Below the pieces are notes generated by a model that worked only from the letters and a program-made list of their open reading frames with translations, did no database searches and was not told the origin of the DNA. DNA of 64,000 bases, from contig JADPYG010000088.1 of assembly GCA_017654735.1 (NCBI GenBank), forward strand, positions 4,464,001 through 4,528,000, written 5' to 3'. Positions 10,937-20,798 of the stretch are shown piece after piece. Within the stretch, counting starts at the first letter, position 1; every line of letters starts with the position of its first letter. The DNA comes from Vishniacozyma victoriae. Taxonomy: Eukaryota > Basidiomycota > Tremellomycetes > Tremellales > Bulleribasidiaceae. Made by a program: the position numbers and the translations under genes.

Positions 10937-12530
10937 TCAAGCAGCCCCAGCCTCTACCCCGTGTCCGTTACCGTTCGAACCGTTCACTGCCGCCAAACTC
11001 GCAGCCTTGGCCCTTTCAATATCCAACCTCTCCCTTTCCTTTCTGATAACATTAATTTCCGCCAGAATGGGTCCACCGCCCATCTCTGTGATTTCCTCTG
11101 CGCAAATCTCTCCCCACCTCTCGGCTTCTGCGTACGACTTGACAAGTACCGGTGGTGGTGCGTGGATGATCTGCCTCTTACCGTCCAAGGAGGTGATACA
11201 AGTTTTAAGCGTCAACTTTGCTCGTCGTTTCGTCAATGGTGGAATCGAGGTACATGTTGGCGTAGGGTATTTATCCGTAGGGGCTAGTAGACCTGAGAAA
11301 TGGAGTGTTGGTGAAGCGACTGTAAGTTTGGGTGCGGTTTGAGTCCATTCTGGTGATTCCTCATCTTCGCCTTGTTCCAGTTCTATTAATTCCGTCTCGA
11401 CACCAACAGGGACTGAACATCCTCCTTCCAAGACTCGCATACATGCCCTCTCGCATCCTACTCGCCATTCTGTTTCCCAGTGGCCCAAAGATCGAAGTAC
11501 CGCTCGTGTGCGGCTATCACCTCGACGAATTTCAATGGCTAGAGCACCTTGACCGACGGCGTGGTAGAGTTGTGGAGACGAGATGAGGGATGTGATTCGG
11601 TGAGACAGACCGACACGGTGCATACCCGCGTAAGCGAGGATGAGGGCCGAGTAGGGGGATGATGCGGCGTCGAGCTTGTTCAGACGGGTGTTCCTACTTG
11701 TCAGTTATCGCCTATATAGAGCTGGGGCATGCTCACAAGTTACCACGCTACATCGTCAGCGCTATCATATGAGCCATGGTGAATAGACTTACCATGTCTT
11801 GGAATTCCAGCTTTGGAAAGGCCCTCTTCAATTGAGCAACCCGCCTGACACTCCCTGTTCCGACAACACTTCCATCTGGCAGATCTTCCAGCCTCTTGTA
11901 CGGCAATCCCTCCTTGATAGCGACGCCGTCCCTGGGATCCTCCCTCTTTGGCATACAAGCAATCTCAAAGTCATCCCCAAGAGTAGTAGGCACATCCTTG
12001 CAAGAATTGACGATCAAATCCAATTCTCCGGCCAACAGCTTTGCCTCTAACTCATCCGTCCATAGACTTTTAGCGGGCTGGGAAGACGAGTAAGGGGATA
12101 AAAGGTGGAGAGGTGTGTTCTGGTTCTTGTCCCCAACAGTCGAATGGGAAGAGATGATATAGTCGTATGAGGGGTGTAGTGGTAATAGCGCAGATCGGAC
12201 TAGGGAAGTTTGGACGTGAGCGAGATTCGATCGTCGAGTACCCAGAACAATCGTCTTTTCACGCTGAGTAGGATCGAGATCGGAAATAGTCTGTGGACCG
12301 TGAGACGAGATGGTCACATCTGGTAAATCGGTAGGAGGGTTCGGGTGGTCGGGTGGATACTCGCCATCTCCTAAACCACAAGGGAGGTTTTGGGGCGATT
12401 TGGGAGATAAGGCGTATTGAGGTGATAGATTGGCGTGACCGTTGCTATTGGAGTTGTTTTGACTCCTAGGAGGGATAGGGATCGACTGAGCAGAGGAGCC
12501 AGCTTCGAGATGGCCGTTGGTCTGTGACAT
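10937..12530 (-). CDS. HEM3: Hydroxymethylbilane synthase (porphobilinogen deaminase)
   Basis: This enzyme polymerises four porphobilinogens into hydroxymethylbilane for haem synthesis. The ATG at 12530 ([11 protein letters not shown]) is used; the upstream in-frame extension starts with TTG. About 80 Ser/Pro/Asn-rich residues precede the enzyme core, which is longer than usual. The core shows [56 protein letters not shown] and, after introns at about 11695-11810, [15 protein letters not shown] and [14 protein letters not shown]. The cofactor cysteine lies in [14 protein letters not shown] Ser/Thr-rich insert ([17 protein letters not shown]) separates the C-terminal strands. The gene ends EAGAA. 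The enzyme assignment is secure; the N-terminal extension may be regulatory or simply disordered. Confidence 0.93.
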
Positions 12531-12911
12531 CTTGACACCAAAAGCCGGGGTCAAAGCGGGTGAGATAAGATCGCAGGTGGTAAAATCGGGTGTGTGAATA
12601 AATTAAATTGGGTGATGTATACAGCTGTTGGTCTGTACAGATAAAGGGAAGAGTTAAGATGTAAACACTATATGAATGTGAATATATATCTATGTTACGG
12701 TTATCAGGCTCAAAGTCGATCCTTTTGCTTGAATTTCTGACGGTTTCAGCCGAGAGCCGAGAAAGGGGGAAAGGAAGGGGTAAACACGTGGCAACTAGTG
12801 CTCGGAATGCAAAAACGGATCAGTTACAACTCAATGCAACGGGATTAGCGATTAAGTAAAGATAACGCCGAGAGAGTATTTCATACCGTATATACAACTG
12901 CTGCACAAGAT
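12531..12911. other. HEM3 upstream region
   Basis: This 381-bp gap lies between the HEM3 start and the SNX41 stop, and is AT-richer than its surroundings. On the minus strand it contains a CCTGATAA GATA-type site near 12702. GATA factors control iron and haem genes in many fungi, but a single site is weak evidence. Confidence 0.35.
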
Positions 12912-15112
12912 CTACAAAGGTCCAAGAGGGCTAAATCCAATTCCGCCACTGCTTTCCTCCTGAGCTTGATCATGGTCGTCCTGAGGGAGCGGTAGTGGGA
13001 CATTGGCAGCTTCCACTTGATCGATCTCGTCTCTTATCCTGCCCAAGAACATCGAATCTGGACCGCTGGGACGAGAAGTTGATGCGCTGCTGGGTGATGC
13101 TGACCCAACAGGTGAAGGTAGTCCTTGAGATTGGTCAAAGAGTTTGGCAGGCTGAGGATGAGCCGCTGAGGAAGGAGGCTGGTTGGGGTGAGGCTCGATA
13201 TCGCGAATGGCGGCTTGAGCAGCTTGCCAAGCTTCTAAGTTCTGTTCATCAGCTTTAAGTCATAAGGCTGGATTGGACAAGATGACTGACCTGCTTGCAC
13301 CATTCCCGATGGATCTGCGCTAGCTGAATGGTCATGTGACGCAGGTCCGCCACTTTTTGCCTCTGGAACCGGTCGAGGTCGGCTTGAAGAGTCGTTGACG
13401 CGTATTTGAGATCTTGCTCCGATGCTTGTAATGAGTCTTCTAGCTGCTCATGTCAGCATTGCTTTTACTCGCAATATCTAGAACTCACCTGTGAGATATT
13501 ATCCCTAGTCTTCCCAATGTTTGCCCTCCTCGTAGCCTCGGGATCAACATCCATCATTCCGCTCAGACTATGCTTGACAGCATTGAACAACCCAAAGCCT
13601 CCCTTAGCCCCAGCACTACGACTAGATGACGACTGTTGGGACAATCTCTCTCGCTCCCTTTCTCGTTCCTGCTCTCGCTGTGCGATCCTCTCCTCGTCGG
13701 TGAGGTTCGATACACTATTCCCTAGTCCTTTACCGCCTCGCTCAAGGGCCTCATCGAGTCTTCGAGACTCTAGTTCTGCGCTCTCCAGACTCGCTAGCTT
13801 GTCTTTCTGGTGGTTGAGGGCTTCTTTAACCATTTCATACTGGACCTGTTTTTGGTGTCGGAAAGATAGTCGAGCTTTGATGAGTGCGCCGAATTGGGCG
13901 TAAATGTGCATCGGCTCGGTAGTCGAGTGCTCCCATGCTTGTAGCTAGGTGATCAGCCGATTCTCGATCATGATCTCGACAGCTTACGAGAGCAGCAGTT
14001 GCGAGGTATTCCTGATCCACTGCCTGGCCAACTTTCTCCACAGCTAGTCCAAGCTTGCCTCCTTCGACCAGACTATACCCATTCCAGACACCTCCAAGCT
14101 CGCTCATATCCTGTCCTCGCTCTCCCCAACGCTTCACAACTCGCCTGTTGACTTTCTCCATAGTCCCACTAAAGTGCTTCTCAAACTTGTCGGTGAATGC
14201 CTCAGAATCCTCGAACCTCGGATCGGGATTCTTGAGCGGATGACTTGGTGAGGGAGTCGGTAAGAGGTGATGAGCGATGTAGCCTCCAGCGCCTGGAGAG
14301 GTCGAGCCAGAAGGTGAGGTGGGTGAAGCGGGCTGGAATGTCGGGTTGTGGGAAGGGGTATGTAATGGGTTCTTTGGTAGTAGCGAAACAGGAGGTGAGT
14401 TGATTACTTCAGACTACCTCGTCAGCTACTTTGCCTACTCTGAACGTCGCGTGTACTCACCCAGCTAACACCATCCTCTAGAAAGCGGTGCAGGACGTGT
14501 TCACCACCTAGGATAGGATGCCTGACGAGCCTTTGCAAGAAATCCTCAAGCAGCCTCTTTCGCCTAGCAATAGTCGTAGCATCTTCCTTGGCCTTGGATT
14601 GACCTTTGACCGCGTACTCTGCAAGCGACTGTTTTGACGGGATAGGCGGAATTATCAATACCGGATACAGACCGGTCAAGGCTTGATGCAAACTGAGGAA
14701 GGACGAGTATCGTCTTCTTGTCTGATGTGTCTACAGCGTCAGCCATACTTACCTGACAGCAGCGGGAACGACTTACTCCTAGCTGAATGACATATGTGAT
14801 GTAGCTCGCTTTGCCGCCTTCGGTGGTCTTGAAAGCGTCGATAATATGGATCTCCTCTCCCTTCGCGATATCCCTATCTTTATCACAGCAGGGTCCATTT
14901 TTGACCTTGGGTCCCACGAGCCTATCGCCGAGCTTGGTGCCCTTGGGTTCACTGGCTGGATCTGGGAAACTGGCGCGGTGCGTCGGGGGTGGTGAACCGG
15001 AAGCCGCCGAGAAGCCCGAGCGGGGCGGAGTCGGTACGATCCTTGGTGACGATGGTAGAGGCGATGATTGTGGTGATGGTGAGGACGCGAATGGGTTGGG
15101 CGGGGATGACAT
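12912..15112 (-). CDS. SNX41: PX-BAR sorting nexin, SNX41/ATG20 type
   Basis: This is an endosomal sorting nexin that binds PI3P and bends membrane, acting in retrieval from endosomes and in selective autophagy. The start MSSPPNPFASSPSPQSSP opens a disordered Ser/Pro region. The PX domain follows: HIIDAFKTTEGGKASYITYVIQLG, intron, THQTRRRYSSFLSLHQAL with the RRYS lipid-binding motif, then LIIPPIPSKQSLAEYA. RHPILGGEHVLHRFLEDGVSW, SEVINSPPVSLLPKNPLH matches the Snx41/Atg20 subgroup. The C-terminal half is a helical BAR region (QAWEHSTTEPMHIYAQFGAL, then EALNHQKDKLASLESAELES), with a Glu/Arg-rich helix and an inserted disordered stretch. Introns lie near 14740, 14440, 13960, 13470, 13280 and 13230. 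The protein ends GIGFSPLGPL. The Snx41 versus Atg20 name depends on the lineage. Confidence 0.9.
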
Positions 15113-15451
15113 TGTTGATTGTGCGTATAGTAGTTGTTAGTGACGAGAGTGGGTGTCGAAGCAGCCAGTGAGTGATCTACCGGCGTCATAGTGATGCATG
15201 ACGTGGCATTTATCGAATCGCAGCCCCAGATTTCCAGATCATCTCCCGACTCGGCACGAGTCAGATTTCCGCAAAAGCAAAAGATAAGAAGAAGTGGAAG
15301 CGAGAGTCACTGTGCCCCAATATAGATAAATAGACTGTATAGAAACACTTTCTCGAGATCAACATACACGCCTGATCTGTGTATATCTGCCTTATAGAAT
15401 CTAGGCAACCTTATAATCTCTTCACACCTCTTAGAGCAGAAAGTCTCCACC
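15113..15451. promoter_or_regulatory. Divergent intergenic region, SNX41 / PQ-loop gene
   Basis: This 339-bp region lies between two divergent start codons and must carry both promoters. A CT-rich stretch precedes the PQ-loop start. I see no gene in it. Confidence 0.5.
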
Positions 15452-16536
15452 ATGGTTTTGGCCGAATTGACCAAAGATGTCTGGTCAAATATCGTAAGTC
15501 GTGTGACTATATCGAGCTTGTGCAAAGCTGACTATAAGTTCGGGTCGATGTCATTAGCATGTTGGTTCGTGGTGTACGCTCCTCAAGTTTGGGAGAATTA
15601 CCAAATGCAGTCCGGTGATGGATTATCGGTCTCGTTCATCGTGCTATGGCTAGCCGGTGATCTGACGGGACTGTTGGGAGGTATCATGGCTGGCTTGATC
15701 CCCAGTGTCATCATCCTCGCTATCTATGTAAGCTATCGGTTCCCCATCGCCGCTTGGTCTAGCTGACAAGTAGTACACATTATGCGATGTCGTGCTCCTC
15801 GCCCAGGTTTACTACTACCGACGTCACGGCAAAGCTCTCCAGATCCCTCAGTCAGGGGAATCAAACATCTCTCGAATCGAAGGTCAAGCGACCGAGGATA
15901 CCGCCCTACTCCGCAGGCAATCGACTTCATCGGTAGCTACCACCGGACAGCCCAAGCCTTTATTACCACCTTACCTGGAGTACCCTTTACTACTGCTATT
16001 TGTCGTTTTGGCCGGAGTGGCTGGATGGTTCTTGACAGAGACTCCTGATGAGATTTCGATCCCCGAGAAACCAGGACATGGAGCAGAAGTCGAGCTGGAA
16101 TGGAAATCTCAGTCGTTGGGATGGGCTAGTGCAGCTTTGTACCTTGGAAGCAGGTTCCCTCAGATCGTGCACAACTTGTGAGTCACCTAGACTTATTAGC
16201 TGTACTAGAGCCGACGCTGATCTACAGCAAAACGAGGTGTGCAGGACTATCTTTGGCCATGTTCTTCTTTACTATCTCCGGTAGTGAGTGGATCACCTAC
16301 AGTCTTGTATATCGTATCTGACCTCAGACGTAACATACTCCGCCTCAATCATGTTAACATCGACCGAACCCCGATACCTTCTAGCGAACCTCTCATGGTT
16401 GGTTGGAGCACTAGCAACCATCGCCCAGGACCTATTCGTCCTAGGTCAATTCGCAGTCTACAACTACCAGGACAACAAGGCTCGAGAGAGGGTCTTCCTG
16501 GAAGATATCGAGGAGGAGGACGAGGACAGGGCATGA
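15452..16536 (+). CDS. PQ-loop vacuolar basic amino-acid transporter (YPQ family)
   Basis: This is a seven-helix PQ-loop protein of the Ypq1/PQLC2 family, which exports or imports cationic amino acids across the vacuolar membrane. Exon 1 begins MVLAELTKDVWSNI. The first PQ motif is in CWFVVYAPQVWENYQMQSG and the second in YLGSRFPQIVHNFKTR. Both prolines needed for the transport cycle are present. Hydrophobic segments include LSVSFIVLWLAGDLTGLLGG and PLLLLFVVLAGVAGWFL. A hydrophilic loop of about 80 residues joins the two three-helix bundles and contains likely phosphorylation sites. The acidic tail ends EDIEEEDEDRA. Introns are near 15494, 15727, 16177 and 16282. Ypq1, Ypq2 and Ypq3 cannot be told apart here. 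Confidence 0.88.
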
Positions 16537-16736
16537 GAGGGGCCATCATCTCGTACATTAATTTAGCATATCCTAATATAGCATAGAGACATATGTATTC
16601 CTAGAGCATCAATACCACTTTCGGAGACAGCCGACGCCGATGTGACCGAGAAGTCAAAAGTCACCTCTGTCCTTCGGCCGACTGGTTCACTTGTCAACAG
16701 GACTCACTCGGGCATACGCAACGCCGAGGAGCCGAG

Positions 16737-18782
16737 ATGCAGACGACAGCTTCTCAATCTTCTTCGAAAAGTGGCCTAGACAATTCGATGGCACCCTCGA
16801 TCAGACGCAAGCTCATCAATGTCTCCCCATTCTACCTCAGTTTGGCAGTAACCTTCGCCCATGTCTTCTTGAGCCCATATACGAAAGTCGAGGAATCATT
16901 CACACTTCATGCTGTACATGATGTCTTGGCGTATGGCCATCAGCTAAATCAGGTCACCAAGGTATGTACCCTGCTCTCTACCTGTTACTTGATCTGACGA
17001 CACAGTGGGACCATGTACCATTTCCAGGAGCTGTGCCGAGATCCTTCGTGCCTGCTATACTGCTGGGCGGGGCTACATATCCCTTGTCAGTGCTGACAGT
17101 CTACATGGGCTGGATCAAGACCAAGATAGGAGTACAGATCCTCCGTACGTTCACCACTTGGTCAAGCGTTTAAGTGCTAACGAGCAGTACGCTTGGTCCT
17201 GGCTACCTTCTTCTCGGCTTCACTACATCACCTCTGCCGCTCAATAGCATATAGATTCGGAGCTCGCGTCAAATGGTGGTTCTTGTTGTTCACCCTGTCG
17301 AGCTTTCATATCCCCTACTACGCCGGAAGAACGATACCGAACTTTATGGCTCTTCCTATCGGTGAGCACCCTAAAGCTATTCAAAGGACGAACTGACAAA
17401 GCAGTGCTATTCGGTATCTCGTTCATTATACGCTCAAGTGGTTTATCGATTCCTGAGCCGATTAGACGCAAGAGATTACGCAATGCTATCTGTCTATTGA
17501 CTGCGGTGTCTACTGTCGTCAGACTAGAAATCGCTTTGTTCCTCCTACCAGTCGTCCTCTCTCTGCTCATACAGCGCAAGCTGTCACTGAGCAATGCCCT
17601 ACTGTACGGTGTAATCGGTGGTGTCGGATCACTTGGTACGTCCTCTCATATGGCCCCTATGTCACTGACAGATCAGTCGTATCAGCCCCAGTCGACTACT
17701 ATTGCTGGTTCCCAACCCTAACTCACCCCACCTTTCCCTTCAATACCTGGAAAGAAATCGTATGGCCCGAACTCTCCGGAATCATTTTCAACATTTACAG
17801 CGATAAAGCTTCGGACTGGGGGGTGATGTCGAAACATTACTACTTTACCAATTCTTTGCCCAAATTGCTGTGTGGGACGACTGTACCTCTAGCAATAGGA
17901 GGATTGGCTTGGATCGTAAGCCTGGCTTCGGGGGCTGGGGCGAAGGGAAAGAAAGACAATGTTTGGGCAAAGTGGGCGAGAAGTACAGGCAGGAATGTAG
18001 GTGAGGTCGTCTGGACGTTTGGACCTGGAGTGGTTGGTCTGTTAGGAGGGATGAGCTTGATTGGACACAAGGTGAGTCTGTGGCTTGGCTAGTGTAACCA
18101 TGAATTCTGATGAACAGGAATGGCGCTTTATTATCTACTGTGTGCCGGTCCTAGTCTTAATCGGAGCCATCACCTCGGCGGCTCTGTACGTCCAGTCTCA
18201 TCCGGCCTGGATATGAAACGAACTGATTCAACAGGTGGGATAGCCCGACATCCCGTCTTCGACCACTCATCAGACTTGGACTGGTGGGTCTGGTATGTGC
18301 CAATCTACTATTTACGGGGGTATCCACTTTCCTGAGTGTACACAACTACCCAGGGGGAGAAGTCTGGAAAGCGCTTGACAAGATCCAGAATACGTCAAAT
18401 GATACCCGTTAGTCTTGGCAGATTCTTCTGAGCTAGGGCTGAACTGATAATAGTGACGATCCATCTCACATCCTACCCACTCCAAACAGGATCATCACTA
18501 TTCACATTTACCCATTCTCCCATAGTTTCACCAGCTCTACCCATCGGTGGGTCGCTGTGGAAATACGATAGATCCGAAGATCAAGCTCTGATAACGCCGG
18601 GCGGAGCGGAAGAAGCTGGTGTCGACTGGGATGTACTAGTCACGGAAGATTGGAAGGTTTGGGAGGGGAAGGGGTGGAAGTTGGTTGAGACTATTGAGGG
18701 GTTAGAGGGGGTCCAGAGGGGTGGGAAATTTGGTTTGAGGGTGAAGTGGGGAGAAAGGATTGGGATACTTGTTAGAGACTGA
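16737..18782 (+). CDS. ALG12: Dol-P-Man alpha-1,6-mannosyltransferase ALG12
   Basis: This ER-lumenal GT22 enzyme adds the alpha-1,6-mannose to Man7GlcNAc2-PP-dolichol during N-glycan precursor assembly. From the ATG at 16737 the N-terminus is MQTTASQSSSKSGLDN, followed by the first helix and the family signature SPYTKVEESFTLHAVHDVLAYG. FHIPYYAGRTIPNFMALP and LIGHKEWRFIIYCVPVL, the second GT22 signature, are both present. Multiple transmembrane helices alternate with short loops, as expected for a polytopic GT-C enzyme. The C-terminal lumenal domain (LTIHLTSYPLQTGSSLFTF) ends with GERIGILVRD. Introns are near 16961, 17142, 17360, 17637, 18072, 18190, 18294 and 18409. The length, about 600 residues, is normal. 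Confidence 0.9.
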
Positions 18783-19023
18783 TGCAGGCGTCCTTACGCA
18801 GTGCCATACTTGAGTGACTACCGCTACACACCCAGGTCAAACGGATCCATCACAGGCAAAACGAGCTCCAGGTTTATTAACATATCATGGCGTGTAATCA
18901 ACAGAATCACTGGAGCTCCAGTCTTTTGCTACCAGCAAAGAAGTTTCGAAGACTTCAATCCTTCCACAGCAGACGACCTTCTTCCTCCTTCACTTGGTTC
19001 GCTTCCAAAAGTCATCGTATCAA

Positions 19024-19494
19024 TCACAATCTCCCACCTCCTCGCTCATCCCCTCCGTTCCCTTCTTGTGACTCTGGTCCCGCTGCAACTATATCTGTCA
19101 CTTCCCTGATATCGCAATCTTCCAGATCAAAACAGTCCGTAAAGGTCTCATCACCCACCTTTACCCAGATCTGTTGGCCTTCAATGTCGGCAGTGCCCCT
19201 CTTCTTGATTGCGCTCTGAACCCCATCCTCGAATTGACCGAGTGTCAAGTCCATGATTTCCAATGCCGAGATATCCTTAGCTGTCTCGAGACTTGGTTTG
19301 TAGCTGGCGATTCTCTCTTCATCCATGACGCTGCACAAAGATATAGCTGGCCCATCTTCTTCATCTCGAATGAGGTAAAAAACGGAGCGCGCGTCGTCCA
19401 TGGCTTTAGTATCGGCATCGGTCCAGTTATCAGAGCGAGGGCTATATGAATCCTTGGTGTCATCAGATCCAGCCAGCGCTGTAGGTGTTTTCAT
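19024..19494 (-). CDS. Hypothetical acidic protein, 156 aa
   Basis: This is a single-exon frame starting at an ATG, MKTPTALAGSDDTKDSYSPRS. I do not recognise it. The protein is acidic and mostly predicted-soluble, with AISLCSVMDEERIASYKPS, IMDLTLGQFEDGVQSAIKKR and a Gly-rich C-terminus (GNGGDERGGGRL). No membrane segment or catalytic motif is visible. It is convergent with ALG12. It could be part of a larger spliced gene extending upstream, but I could not find convincing upstream exons. Confidence 0.5.
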   Translation of the reverse strand: MKTPTALAGSDDTKDSYSPRSDNWTDADTKAMDDARSVFYLIRDEEDGPAISLCSVMDEERIASYKPSLETAKDISALEIMDLTLGQFEDGVQSAIKKRGTADIEGQQIWVKVGDETFTDCFDLEDCDIREVTDIVAAGPESQEGNGGDERGGGRL

Positions 19495-20798
19495 GTTGGC
19501 AGATGATTGAGCTAGTCGGGAAGGTTTCGAGATAAAGAAGACGCTCGGGGTGGCGATGTACTGCTCTTATACATGGCCATTGGAAGCCTTCATGGTCTAT
19601 GAAGAAAGGATCGCTTGAGCCCGGACTTCACAGGAGATGTGAGACGCCAAAGGAGTGTTGATTCCATGGGAGTCTATACACATAAAGGAGAGACTGACGT
19701 TTTTTTCTGTTCTCAGTCCTTCATATGGCAGTATCGGGTGGGCAGCGAATGGAATGTCATTCGAGTGGTTACTGCATAGACTCACGTGTAGGTTTGCTTC
19801 ATACCGAGATGATAAATGTGCTTGCTATAAGACTAGCTACCTATGTAGCATCTGAATCCGCAACTGCCAAGGTATTAACGCAAAGTCGTCTCATTGGGCT
19901 GATCTCAGGGCTTTTCATCCTGCTACTGATTACCACCTATGACTTTATTATGCCAATGTTACGCATCGATCATGTGGCTTCTGGCTATGGACGCCAGATT
20001 TCTCATAGAGCCTTTCAACAGATTCCCGGTCAACATGGCCGTTCACCGCCGTATCCTTTCGTCAGACATCTCGTCATCGCCACCGTCAGACTGAGCTGAG
20101 ACCGAAGTTGGGGGAATGTCTGGGGGTGGACTGCGTCTCGGCATGCTGTATCTGGCGTTAAGGGGTAGCGTGTATGGTCTCCCAAAAGGTTGGGAAAGCA
20201 ATTGAGAGAGGAGCTCTCGACGGGTCTTGGCTTTATACCACTTTGGAGACGCCTGCTTCACCAAGAGCCAGTCAAAAAATGTTATATGCCATTACGTTTT
20301 AGGTGAAAGGTACCTCCCGAACCTGGGATTTCCATGATCAGAAAGGATGCGCGATGCAAAGTGGCAGTCCTCTACCGCGATCGAGACCCTGCTGACAGAG
20401 GTTGTTCAGACTTTGCCGAACTAATCGATCTCCAGTGATATTCAGGTTGTTGATCGCTCTTTGCCTTATGTAAGGTCACTCGCTCTGCCGACAGTGGAGG
20501 TGAAAATGATAAAGAGGAAGAATCGTGTCATAATCGGCGTCATCTTGCGTACGGAATGGTGGATTTCAGCAAGGTTCAAACAACGTTCTCAGATGATTGA
20601 GGTGATTACGGTCAGACTGGAAACCGCCATCAGAATGCTTGGAGTATCCAGTACCGACATCAGCCGAGAATCAGCATATCCTCAACAGTGTCACCAGGGC
20701 CAGGGTACCTGGGAAGAGGAAGGCCCAGAGAGATGACGGGTAGGCTCATTATGCATGATTGTGCATGCTGACCTGCCGTGTCCACGGTGTCGTCCTGA
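19495..20798. other. 1.3-kb region without a confident gene
   Basis: No complete gene model could be built between the small acidic protein and the Dicer stop. Short open frames on both strands lack good starts or splice context. One segment on the minus strand (20043-20264) reads like a real exon and is listed separately. A short signal-peptide-like frame (MTPIMTRFFLFIIFTSTVG) lies on the minus strand near 20480-20533, but it stops soon after. Confidence 0.4.
20043..20264 (-). other. Possible exon of an unidentified gene
   Basis: On the minus strand this frame reads SPKWYKAKTRRELLSQLLSQ, PFGRPYTLPLNARYSMPRRS, then an acidic tail ending DEMSDERIRR and a stop. The amino-acid pattern looks coding, but there is no ATG in frame. 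A possible splice acceptor (gtgaagcag) lies just upstream at about 20240. It may be the last exon of a small gene whose first exon I cannot find. It matches no family that I recognise. Confidence 0.3.

Noticed and set aside
12531..12554. Upstream start of HEM3 at 12554
   Set aside because: That codon is TTG. The first ATG in frame is at 12530.
19725..20099. 124-codon plus-strand frame with one hydrophobic stretch
   Set aside because: No family resemblance and no splice partners. The composition looks like chance.
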